Made by a program: the position numbers and the translations under genes. Below, piece after piece: positions 23,606 to 33,627 of a stretch of 64,000 bases of DNA. This DNA is from Nepenthes gracilis. Taxonomy: Eukaryota; Streptophyta; Magnoliopsida; Caryophyllales; Nepenthaceae. Positions within the stretch are counted from its first letter, which is position 1. Each line of letters starts with the position of its first letter. Below the pieces are notes generated by a model that saw only the letters and a program-made list of their open reading frames with translations, was not told the DNA's origin and searched no databases. The stretch lies in assembly GCA_033239525.1 (NCBI GenBank), contig BSYO01000035.1, positions 9,552,627 to 9,616,626 on the forward strand, read 5' to 3'.

Positions 23606-23850
23606 TGAAAAAAAGGATCTACTCCACCAAGGTCCAAAGCGGGCAAGGAGTAAAAACCCCACCAAGACAGCCAAACCACACCAACCGATCAAAGCCATCC
23701 AGCGACATAAAGCAATTCGCCCATCACCATCAAACCGCCTCCGAAACAACACAACCATCCAAAAAAACCCCGAGTTGAGGCAGATAGCTAACGACCAAAC
23801 CACTCTAGTAGTTCCCGGAAAACCTTTATATATATATATATATATATTCC
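23320..23850. repeat. Microsatellite cluster in the LINE F 3' region
   Basis: (TA)n at 23324-23338, T-run at 23344-23356, (TA)n near 23552-23564, (GT)n at 23571-23602 and (TA)n at 23827-23848. Open frames through these runs are compositional artefacts. Confidence 0.9.
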
Positions 23851-23901
23851 AGCGAAGCAGGAAGGAGCAATCCACCTCTCTGGAAGTGTCAAGATGGGCT
23901 T

Positions 23902-26678
23902 TCAGCTTGTTACGGACAACAATAAAAATTTGGAATATAAAAAGGTGGTGTCCTGAGCAGGAGAGTTTTGAAAGATGCGATTGTTGTGCTCCTTCCAAAG
24001 AAAATAGACCGTGGCCGCAAGTGTTAGAAGTTTAGAATGGGCCAACAAATTTTTTCCTTTCCATTTATTAGCAGCCCAAAGGATCTTCTTGGACCATTCA
24101 GGATAAGGCCAGTGGATACCAACCCGTCGCCGGATAGTGTACCATAAGGAATACGAATAGGGACAAGAGAAAAAGAGGTGGTCATGGTCTTCATTCCCCA
24201 TATTGCAAAATGTGCATTTGGTAGAGAGGATGGGGACACCACAAATCTGATCAAGAGTGTTGAGTCTGCATCTAATGGCCAGCCAAAGGATGAAAGCATG
24301 GGCAGGAATATGGAGGGGGCCCCATATCAGAAGGGCCCAAGGCATTTTCTCCTTTGGAGGATGGAATAGGTAATAGGCGTAGAACTGCTCAAAATCTGAC
24401 CATCAGCTGATGCCGTCCAGCGAACAACATCCCTAATCCAAGTATTAGGGGGATAGGGGGGCATGTGTTCCATAAGATGGGAGACTTCCATATCAAACGG
24501 GTTAGGCCAGGCCTATCGGTTACCCCGAATAATATCTTTGACCTTTGCATCCCAAGGCAGGCCTGAGACCATCTGGGTCCGATTAGTGCTCATATCACAC
24601 AGGGGGCCCAGAGGGTGCCAGTTGTCAAGCCATAGAAAGGTATCGGTACCATCCCCAATTGAGTATTTCGTATGGAGTCGCATGAACGGACATAACTTCA
24701 TAATTTTCCTCCAGCACGAAGACACTGATTCCGGTATTTTTAGGGTCCAAATACAACAGTCCTTAATCCTGTGCACATGAACCCATAAAGACCATGCTGA
24801 GCTAGAGTTCTTAGTAATAATGTGCCATAGTAGTTTGCAGATCAAAGCTTTGTTCTGGGCTTGCAGGTTTTTTAACCCCAGGCCATCTTCGCTCTTTGGA
24901 TAGCATATGTCAGCCCACGCAACCTTAGTAGTTGCCTTCCCATCAATAACACCATGCCACAAAAATCTTCATATGTAGCTTTCGAAGATTTTGAGGATGG
25001 ACTTGGGCAGAATGAAAATGGAGGCCCAGCACAAGTGGATAGATGTAAGAATGGATGAAACAAGCTGAAGTCGCCCACCAAACAATAGCCAACGATTCTC
25101 CCAAGACGAGATCCGCCGAATGACTGTCTATGAGAGGCTTGCAGTGCAAGACTGAGAGTCTAGAAGTGATCAGCAAGACCCCCAAGTATTTCATGGGTAA
25201 TTTTGCCTTCGTTAAAGCCCATTATGCTTGAGATTTTCTTTTGGAGGTCGGTATCTTTTGCGCAAATGAAGATCTCCCTCTTATTTTTGTTTGCAGACAG
25301 GCTAGATACAAATCGGAACTCCTCGAGACATTCCTGGAGGATCCAAATGGAGTTGACATCAGCTCGAGAGAAGAGAAGCAAATCGTCCGCAAAGGCAAGC
25401 ATAACAGTTCGAGTATTTTTGCATCACCAATGAAACTGGAACCTCTCATTTCGTCTGGCCTTTACCTCAATAATTTCATTCTGCACTTCCATAGTGAGCA
25501 CAAACAAGTAAGGGGATATAGGGTCACGTTGACGAAGACCCTTACCACCTTTGAAAAAATTGACTGATTCCCCATTAATATTAACCGAAAAGAAATGGGT
25601 GGTAATGCATTGCTGATCCACCAAACAAGTTGAGGAGAAAATCCCATCTGGATCAAGATATGGATGATAAATCCCAGTGGATAGAATCATAAGCTTTCAT
25701 AAGATAAATCTTTAAAGCACAGAGAGGGGACCCATGTCCCAAATGATAGTTGTGCAGCAGCTCCAGGGCCAGAAGAATGTCGTCACTAATTTGGCGGCCT
25801 TCAACAAAAGCAATTTGGCAAGTGTTCACCAGGTGAGGAAGGGTCATCTTAAGGCGGCTAGCAATGATCTTCAAGATAGCCTTATAAATGGCATTACAAT
25901 AGGAGATGGGCCTGTAGTCAGTCACCGAGCGAGGAGTCTGAACCTTGGGGATAAGACTGATGATGATAGTGTTGATTTGTTTGAGAAGCTTTCCGTGATG
26001 AAAGAAATCACAAATAGCTTCAGTTACAGCTAGACCAACAATTTCCCATGCATCTTTAAAGAACTTGGAAGAGAACCCATCAGGCCGAGGGGCACAAAAA
26101 TCGCCAATAGAGAAGATGATCTTCTTGATCTCCTCTTCACTAACCTGGGCAGTGAGGAGGGCGATTAAGGATTCTGGAATGGTGCGAAGAATATACGGGC
26201 GAATCCGATTGAGGTTTGCCGATCCGTGAGCACATCCTGAACCTAATATGCATTGAAAGTAAGAAACTATAAGCGTATGAACATCCTCAATCCCAGAAGT
26301 AGGGGTTCCGTTCTCGTGAAGTAAGGAGAAGATCCTGTTCCTATTGCCGTTTCCATTAATAGTTCGGAAAAAGAAATTGGTGCATTGATCCCCTTCCTTG
26401 AGTCACTTAACTTTTGCTTTTTATTTAATAAGATCAATTTCCTTAGCCATAGCAAGGAAATAGGCTTCCCAGCAAGCTTGCTCCTCTTGGCAAGAGACCC
26501 TAAAAGTAGAGTGCCCAGCCTGGAGATCCTCTAATGCCTTACGGGCCTTAACAACCTCCTCATGAAAATTACCACCATGATCATTTAGGGTCTTGAGGGC
26601 TTGTTTCACATTTTTCAGCTTCGAGATTAACCTAAACATTGGGTTGCTGGGAGCCTCATTTGTCCAGGCCTCCCGAAC
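23902..26678 (-). pseudogene. LINE F ORF2 remnant: reverse transcriptase and zf-RVT domain
   Basis: Read from 26678 downward. The pre-RT linker (PYQKLNVVREAW, EEQACWEAYFLAMAK) is followed by RT: LIPKVQTPRSVTDYRPISYCN, SRLKMTLPHLV, IAFVEGRQISDDILLALELL and KAYDSIHWD (25925-25660). Next come FKGGKGLRQRDPISPYLF (25570-25500) and the catalytic FADDLLLFSRAD (25395-25360). Further down are YLGVLL, SIGDGTDTFLWLDNWHPLG (24660-24600) and a zf-RVT domain, CTFCNMGNEDHDHLFFSCPYS (24220-24150), ending VYFLWKEHNNRIFQ. These are the standard ORF2 landmarks of plant L1 elements. Several frameshifts and stops break the frame, so no enzyme can be made. The endonuclease domain is missing through 5' truncation. 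Confidence 0.9.
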
Positions 26679-26688
26679 GACATTGAGT

Positions 26689-27251
26689 TTTTGATATGGC
26701 AATAATTTATAATCAGATGATCAATCAGAGTGGCGCATTGGAAGCTTGTGAGCTATGGTCATCGGTCACAAAATTTGATTTGAGGGTTGAAGCAACAGAT
26801 CAGATTTGTAACCCGATTGGAGATTCAAAAAGTGTAGTCAAATGTTTCTACAAACATCCTGAAAAGGAGAATTTTGAGTTTTAGGGGCAAATGATAAATT
26901 GAGATTGAGGTTATTTAGGCCATTTGGGGTTTTTAGTAAATTAGAGAGATGACCTTTGAATTGACATTGTCCCAAGTTTGATGGATTGTTATGATGTGTT
27001 TTATGTAGGTATGTTGAGAAGACTTGTAAGTGATCTTTCGTGTGTGATTTAATGTGAGCTGTTGCTAATTGTGAGGAACTGTTTATGTTGAGGCTTCGAC
27101 TAATATTTTAAGATAAAAAAGATTAGGTATTAAGGATCATATTTTCGGAGGAATCACTTGGTTGAGGTTAAGTTTAGAAGAATTATCCTTATCTGTTTAA
27201 GGATTGATGTGCGTAAATTTCGATGATAAAATTTTTATAAGTGGGGGAGAA
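26689..27251 (+). pseudogene. Element B 3' internal remnant and polypurine tract
   Basis: About 560 bp between LINE F and the 3' LTR. It is colinear with the equivalent part of element C (60770-61345): ATCAGAGTGGCGCATTGGAAGC against ATCAGAGTAGCGCAGTAAAAGC, and TCAAATGTTTCTACAAACAT against TCAAATGTTTCTGAAAGTAT. This shows that B and C are related. Weak pol-like coding with stops is present. It ends in AAGTGGGGGAGAA (27238-27251), the polypurine tract. Confidence 0.75.
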
Positions 27252-29756
27252 TATAATTTCTCAAATTTTTATCCGATTTAATTGAGTTATTTATTATTTT
27301 TTGGGTAATATAAATGTGATAAAAATTAATTAAATATTACAAAATTTTGAAAAATGATCGGAATTATGAAGTAGCGCTCAGAACATGTCCATACTGTTAT
27401 CCAAGTATCAATTTAGATTTTGAAATAATAATAATAATAATAATATATTTAATAATAAAAAAATTGGTTAAAGATTGGGAAACCGCGGTGGAAAACCACG
27501 GTTGGTTTTGGGAGAAGAGGGGAAATTAACTAAGGAAAATTTGGGATGGCACTGCAAGCTGTAGAGTAGAGAGAAAAAAAAAAAAGAGGAAAAGGAAGGA
27601 AAGGGAAAGAGAAAGAAAGAAAGAGAGAGAGGAAGAGGGAGAAGAGAAGAAGAGAAGGTTTCGTGTGCGGAGAAGAAGAGAGGGAAGAAGGAGGAGAGGG
27701 GAGAGGAGGAGAGACAAGATCGACGTGGCAGTGGGAAGCTGCAAGAGTGGCGGTGCTTGGCAGAATCACGAGCAGTGCCGGCAGAGTTTACGGTCGAAGG
27801 AGAGAGAGAGGAGGTTAGCGGTAGCGCTCGGTGAGGAAATCGATGCCAAAAGAGTCAACGATGGTCGTTCGTGGCGGCAGCAGCGACATCAGTGGCCGTG
27901 GTGGTGGTGGCGGTGACAGCGCAAGAGGCGGAGCCGTGCACAGGAGAAAGAGAAGCCGCATGGGAGAAGGGGCGCGGCGAGGAGAGAGAGGGCTTGCTTG
28001 GGATGGACTACAGCGACAATGGGAGCTAGAGGCAGCGGCGGCTCATGAGTGAGGAAACGACGGTCGCGGGCTAGGCGGCACAACACAGAGGAGAGAGAAA
28101 GTGTGCCGGTAGAGAGAGAAAGTAATCTGGTAAAAAGAGAAAGGCACGGTAGGAGATAGAAACGTATCGTTTCGGTATTTTGGAGTATCTTTTCTTTAGA
28201 TCTGTGAAGTATAAAATCAAGGTAAGGAACTGTAACTGCTTTTCTTGGTCTGATTTAAAATCTAATATATTTTGGACACAGTTTAGAGACTTTACTAATA
28301 TGCATGTTATTTTTATTTCATCTGTTTATTCTGTGTATATATATATATTTTATTGGCTGTTCGGTGGTTTTACACTGATATTGAAAATTTGAGGGATTAA
28401 ATATATCATGAATTATATGTTATTTTTCAGTATTTGGTTCCTACTTTATATCAGTAAATATGCCCAAAGTTTCTGCATAATTGGAATCTAAGAACTATGA
28501 TTTATGGTCTATTTATGCTAAAATATGTGATTATCTGTATATTTGCTTTTTATGAAAAAAACATCTGTTAAAATCTAAGACTTATATCCATATGAACATA
28601 AAAATATGTATCTATACAAGTTTAAAAAAATATAAAATATATATCTGTATTCTCAAGAATATGAAATTTTGAATCTATATCTAGTAATTAGAACTCTGTA
28701 ATCTGTTATTTATTTTGGTATTTTTTTCCTGGAGTGAGAAAATCAAGAAAAAAGGACTATGAATATTTATGTAGAGTTCCAATATAAAATATAAAGAAAA
28801 TTAAGAAATTGGACCAAGGATATTTATTTCAGATAATAGTATTCTCTAACATACCATAGAATATTATTATGTAGATCATTATCTGAATAAGTATCGCTTT
28901 GTAATTTTAGTCTTGCCTACCGGGAGACAATAGGTAGCACTATTTTATGTTCGGGATGTAAATAAAGAATATATAACATTTGATTGTGTGGAGTGAACAC
29001 AATCTAGATATCGATTGAATGCTCCATTAGTTGGTAAAGCCTACTAACCCTAATCCCTAAATAATAAAAGAATTTCTGCATATTTTAGAATTTAAAGAAA
29101 TCAGATATAAAATTTGAAAAAATTAAATGTGTTTCGATAATACTATTTGATCATGTTTTATGTTATATATGCATTATGATCCTATTTCGTTCGTTCGATT
29201 TATTTTAAAGTATACTGCATTTATTCTTTCTGTATATTTATACCTTACTGAATATTTGACTCATTTTTTTACTATTTTTATTAACCTTCAGATGAGTAAG
29301 AAATGCAAGAGTTTACGCTCAATGAGAAGGACTAGAGGATCACTTCTTAGTTCGGCCCTTGGAATGATGTATTTTAGAATTTGAATTTTATATTTTTGGT
29401 ATAAATAATTCTTTTGGACAATGAAGATTGCACATATATGTTTTGTTCTTTTGTATATTTTTTCAGAAGTGGTGATGTGCTCCAGTTAGTATATACTATA
29501 TTAGATTATAGATTACTTCTGCAGTTTTTGTGAAAAGTATTTCTGAGGCTTAGTGGCATCTCTCTATTCCAACAGAATATCCTGAAGTCATGTTGTATGG
29601 AGCTGCATATATATTGTGATTTTTGGATCCTGTGTTTGTGATATTATGGTTGTATATATATGTTATTTAGGATAATTACAGGTTTAGTATTAGACCGATG
29701 ATCGTATTACAATCAAGGTTCTATCAGAATTTCAATTGGTAATATGGTACGGCACA
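27252..29756 (+). repeat. Element B 3' LTR
   Basis: A 2,505-bp LTR, TATAATTTC… to GGTACGGCACA, colinear with the 5' LTR along its length. It includes a (TAA)n run (27426-27445) and the GA-rich block (27560-27720). The TG start has decayed to TA. Confidence 0.9.
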
Positions 29757-30022
29757 CAGGTCCTCATATGCACACTTCCTGCCCAATGTGTAGGTGGTCA
29801 GCTTGTGTATATATGTATACGTGTGTGTGTGTGGAATGATACGGGTGCAAGTTTTTGAGAGTGTATAAGAACTTGAGAGATAAGTGTGAATAAAGAAAGA
29901 TAGAAAAGTGATGAGTGTAATTTACTTTTGCTTTAGTTTAATAAAAAAATTCTTGAATTTTACCTATCCGCTTAGACAATAAGCGGCGTTTCTGGGCATT
30001 GAGTTCTCCGGCGCCGCCGGCC

Positions 30023-31901
30023 ATGGCCGGTCTCCTAAAGGCCCCCATCTGCCTTTCCCAGGACTCGGCCTCCGATTTCCCATCTCTTCTTCCTTCATCG
30101 AACTCCATTGCTAAATCCCTAGACCGAGTTTCTCCAGATTTCCCAAAGTTGAGGAAGAATGTCGATTACCTCTGTCCAACCCTTGATGCTTCCTACTTGT
30201 CTCCTTCGAAGCCTAAGGAGATTCGCACCGACCTTGCGATTGAAGCTACTGCTCCTCCTTCTTGGGCGGATGTCATCCAGAAGGAATCTACTGGTAAGTG
30301 TTCAGATCTGACATACTATCCCCCCAATCTCTCAATGGTGCCTTGACTACCATTACTCTCCCGCCTGAAGTAATCGACCAAGGCCACATTTTCTGGGGTT
30401 TCACTTTGGTTGGTCACTTCTCGACGCCCATCCTCATTTCCTGGCTGTCAAATCCATAGCCAAGAAATTATGGGCTCGTTTCGGTCTTAAGCATGTTGCC
30501 GGTAACGAAGCCGGTTTCTTCTTCTTCCGCTTCTCATCCTAGGAGATGATGGAGCAATGCCTCCGTTTTGGTCCTTGGTTGTTCTCTAGGAAAGCAATTT
30601 TTCTCAAACGCTGGGCTCAGGGTATGCCGTTAACAAAAGAAGAACATAAACGGTATCCCATCTGGATTAAGCTCTCTAATCTCCCGATTCATTTCTGGAC
30701 CCTCGTCGGACTTAGCTGGATTGCAAGTGCCATCGGGGTTCCTCTGCAGCTTGATTCCAGAATAACGCGTATGGAAAATGTTTCCTTTGCTAAGATTTGT
30801 GTTGAAGTTGGGGTGGACGACCCCTTTCCCAACAGCATCGCCATTCAACATAATCCTGAGTTCGATTCCATCTCGTTGGTTGATGTGGAATACTATTGGA
30901 AGCCGACTCGTTGTGGGTGTTGCCACCTCGTTGGCCATGCTGAAGCCAATTTCCGTTCCAAGAGTGTCAACCTTCGATCTGGCTCCTCCAATTTTGCCCC
31001 TGCTGACCAAGGGTGTTCTGTCCCTCAGACTCCAGTTGAACATCACCCTGGTGAAATTGAATCCAGTGTGGTTATTGATTCTTTGAATCCTAATGGGGCT
31101 CCTCAACACTCAACTCTCCTTGGAGAGACCTCCTCTAAGAGCTCTTTGGATACATCTGTGGTGAAGGATGAGGTTAACAATGATGTTTTGATGGTGTGGC
31201 CTTCCGATGGGATTGAAAAGGCCTCCCAACCCCCTATTTGTGAGGCGTCTTCGGTTGTTAAAGCTCCTCGTAATTGCCAAAGTGCTGGGGAAGCTCTGGT
31301 CTTCCATGTTGCTACTGGAGGTGAGATGTTTGAGCATGTGGACCCTGTTGAGGATGGATCCTGACTGCCGCTCCAGCCTCCTTTGTCTGAAGTTGAGGTC
31401 TCTGAACAGGGCTCCTTCCATCCAATTGCCAAAGAATCTATGCCTCCCTTATCTTTCGCAGAGATTGTCATTAGGGGCCTCAACCCTTCTAATATGCATA
31501 GCAATTGTGTCCACCCTCAACCAATCACTGAGGAAGATAGATTTGGCGCCCTTGATCACTTCCCTTTGGCCCCAGTTGATTGTGTGGAGGGCTTGAACCC
31601 TACTGTTTCGCACCTCATTGATTCGGGCCCTGATTCTGATATACAGAGTGAACAAACCCTAAGTTCTATCTCCCGACTGTTGGGAAAATATGGCTTGGCA
31701 TTGTTAAAACATGTGGGGGATGATCCTGCTAGCCCCAAGAATTTCTCAGCTGAGGTTAGTGTGGGACGGGCAATTGACTACTCCAAAGAGAAATTTCTAG
31801 GCATCAATGAGGCGTTGACCTTGGATTGTGAGTCTTGGAAGCCACCCAAATCTCGGAGAAAGAAAAAATCTAAAAAACCTAAGACATCACCTGGCTCCTA
31901 G
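30023..31901 (+). pseudogene. LINE E ORF1: DUF4283 / CCHC RNA-binding protein
   Basis: ORF1 starts at ATG 30023 in a good context (GCCATGG). The N-terminus has an acidic/Pro-rich stretch ending PPSWADVIQKES (to 30299). One frameshift between about 30300 and 30420 leads into a DUF4283-like region: SIAKKLWARFGLKHV, EMMEQCLRFGPWLFS, then IWIKLSNLPIHFW and ASAIGVPLQLD. A zf-CCHC_4-like knuckle follows, YYWKPTRCGCCHLVGH, whose last Cys is replaced. The tail is long and polar and ends in a lysine cluster, KSRRKKKSKKPKT. Two further in-frame stops occur (around 30541 and at 31362). This order is normal for plant L1 ORF1 proteins, which coat LINE RNA. It is only three or four lesions away from intact, so this copy is relatively young or was preserved. 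Confidence 0.85.
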
Positions 31902-33404
31902 GCTTTCTGGTGATGTGGATTTGCTTGGATTGTAATTAAGTTGAAAATAAAACATGAGCTGCTGGAAGGGCATTAAATTTTGTGCTGTCTTTCTGGCTCT
32001 TTGGCCTTTGCTGATGGGGTCTTTGCTTGGGGTTTTCCTCTTTATGCTTTGGGAGACCCTTGATTTTGAACTTTCCTTCGGTTGTAATCTCCTGCTTATG
32101 ATCAATTCTGCTTGTTGGCTGGAGTCTCATTGATTTTATCTGATGCATGTCGCCTCCAGATTTGTATGTCGATTTGACTTTGCTGATCAACTGCTGAATT
32201 ATGATCCTGCTTTGTTTGGCAATCTGTGTATGGTTTGCAGTTGTCTTGAGATGCGGTATGAGGTGTATTCCTTAGTTTGCTGACGACTGCGGAGTTCTGT
32301 CACTTCCCTCCTCAATGTGGCAGTGTGTTGCTGCTATGTTTTGCAGTGTGCTGATGTATTCCCAGGAGCTCTTTCTGGCTTTCGGCTGTTATTTGCTGTT
32401 TCAGCTGGAAATGCTGCTGGATATTGCTTATTCTCCTCTGAGGGGTTTGAAGTGGTAGATTTTCAACCATTAAGGAGTTTGAAGTTGCTCGGTGACCACT
32501 GGGTTTGGTTGCTGCTGAATTATGCTTCTGTGCTGATGTTCCTGAAGCCAGAGGCTTTGCTGCTTGTGTGTTTTGTGATGCTGGACCATTTGTTGCTCAT
32601 GATGTTTGTTACGCTTGGGATAGTTCCTCGATGGTGGCTATTGCTGTTGTTGATTAGCTGATTCTGGTTCCTGGAAGCTAGCCTTGTTTTCTCATGACCC
32701 CGCTGGCTGGTCCACTTCTTTGTAGTGCTAATGATGGAGAAGCTGATCTGTCAATCATCCCAGCTTCCTTCTCTGATGGCCGCTTGAAGGCTGGACTGTG
32801 GACTGGCTCCACTTGGATGCGTTAGCTTGCACGGCTAATGCCTTGTGAGTTAATGCTGACTTTTGCACTGTGGAATCTGCATCTGGTTCATGGAGGCTAG
32901 TCTTGTCCTTATTGAGAAGCTAGGCCGATGTGCTAGTGGTGTTGGTTGTCAGCCCAGTGCATTTTGTCTATTCTCATGACTCTGGTGGCTGGCCTACATC
33001 TATGGTTGCTGCTGCTGGTGAAGGTGCTTTGTCTGTCATCCCAGCATCCGTGGATGCTAGAAGGCCGGAAATGGTTTGGCTTCACTGTGTTGAGTTGTGG
33101 ATTTGGCGCCAGGAGGTCTCCATTGGTTGATGCGCGGGTGGAAGCAACGGTCCCCTTTGCTATTGCAGTTTTTTTGTTATCTTATGTCTTTCTTGGGAGT
33201 TGGGCCGGTTTGGCCGGATAAGATGTTTTTTTCATCTAGTTGTTTTTGTGTTCCTCTAACCATGATTTGGTTTAGGGTGGTGCTCGGGGTATGCCTTAAC
33301 TTGTTGTTCTCACTCTAAGTCGGCAAAACACTTGGATTTAGAACAATATTTTTTGTACCTTTACTTTCTGTTAATTTTATTTTACTTACTTAAAAAAAAA
33401 AAAA
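31902..33404 (+). repeat. LINE E 3' region with internal duplication
   Basis: Non-coding, TG-rich. An AATAAA occurs shortly after ORF1 (31947). Segments at 32666-32800 and 32887-33075 repeat the same words in order: GGTTC(C/A)TGGA(A/G)GCTAG, CTCATGAC, GTGGCTGG, GTCATCCCAGC. The 3' end carries the shared tail. Short open frames here have no recognisable product. Confidence 0.7.
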
Positions 33405-33627
33405 GTAATTTACTTTTGCTCTTTGTTTTTCAAAGGATTTTTGTAACCATTTTTAATAGTGAGTTTTTATAAACTAAGTGTCCCGTAATTTTTTTTCTTT
33501 TATTAAGAAAATGCTTTTCGACGTAAAATTGTTTGTTCTTATTTTTTTCTTATTTCTCTATTTGTCATCCGTTATTTTTCTTCACGCTTCTTGGCTAACC
33601 GACCAACCAATTTTCCCTAACAAGTTG

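Larger units (their letters stand above)
22234..26678 (-). mobile_element. LINE F: 5'-truncated L1-type LINE with RT, 4.4 kb
   Basis: Inserted in element B and flanked by GACATTGAGT (22224-22233 and 26679-26688). The T-rich start (22240-22257), followed by the reverse complement of the shared LINE tail (ATTCCAAATGTTTTGCCAACTTGGA, near 22311), marks the 3' end. The 5' end is truncated between the endonuclease and RT domains. ORF2 decay is moderate. A 1.65-kb 3' region contains an internal tandem duplication and microsatellites. Confidence 0.9.
17800..29756 (+). mobile_element. Element B: 12-kb Ty3/gypsy retrotransposon with 2.5-kb LTRs
   Basis: The exact TSD CAGGT flanks it (17795-17799 and 29757-29761). 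LTRs are 17800-20301 and 27252-29756, with a primer-binding site right after the first and a polypurine tract, AAGTGGGGGAGAA, right before the second. In a hand-aligned 120-bp piece near 18955 and 28387 the LTRs differ at about a dozen sites, mostly transitions, so it is clearly younger than J. The internal region holds only weak gypsy pol traces and the inserted LINE F. It lies in the D 3' LTR. Confidence 0.9.
29933..33404 (+). mobile_element. LINE E: ORF1-only L1-type LINE, 3.5 kb
   Basis: Flanked by a perfect 16-bp TSD GTAATTTACTTTTGCT (29917-29932 and 33405-33420) inside the D 3' LTR. It contains a short 5' leader, one near-complete ORF1 (30023-31901) and then directly a 1.5-kb 3' region ending in the shared LINE tail (AAGTCGGCAAAACACTT at 33318) and poly(A) (33391-33404). 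No endonuclease or RT segment is present, although both termini are intact. The structure parallels mammalian HAL1 (half-LINE) elements, mobilised by another LINE's ORF2 protein. Confidence 0.9.
14678..33622 (+). mobile_element. Element D: Ty1/copia-type LTR retrotransposon lacking RT, carrying B and E
   Basis: The exact 5-bp TSD AGTTG (14673-14677 and 33623-33627) brackets the element. LTRs begin TGTTGGGGTC (decayed to TATTGGGGTC in the 3' copy) and end CCTAACA. The 5' LTR is 991 bp; the 3' LTR totals about 1,016 bp after removing B and E. The internal region is only about 1.49 kb and codes for gag plus the GAG-pre-integrase segment, with no integrase core, RT or RNase H. It therefore depended on other copia elements. 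It sits in the J 3' LTR. Confidence 0.9.
17157..33622 (+). repeat. Element D 3' LTR, in three pieces
   Basis: The pieces are 17157-17799, 29757-29932 and 33405-33622, separated by element B and LINE E. Joined at the TSDs they align with the 5' LTR, including CTTAGCCAAGTTAGTG, CCTCATATGCACACTTCCTG, CAAAGGATTTTTGTAACC and the ending CCCTAACA. Confidence 0.85.

Noticed and set aside
23482..24035. Cys-Val and Thr-His repeat proteins around 23570-23600
   Set aside because: They are translations of a (GT)n microsatellite inside the LINE F 3' region.
30023..31901. A host CCHC zinc-finger gene
   Set aside because: DUF4283-like region, lysine-rich tail, flanking 16-bp TSD and LINE tail identify it as LINE ORF1.
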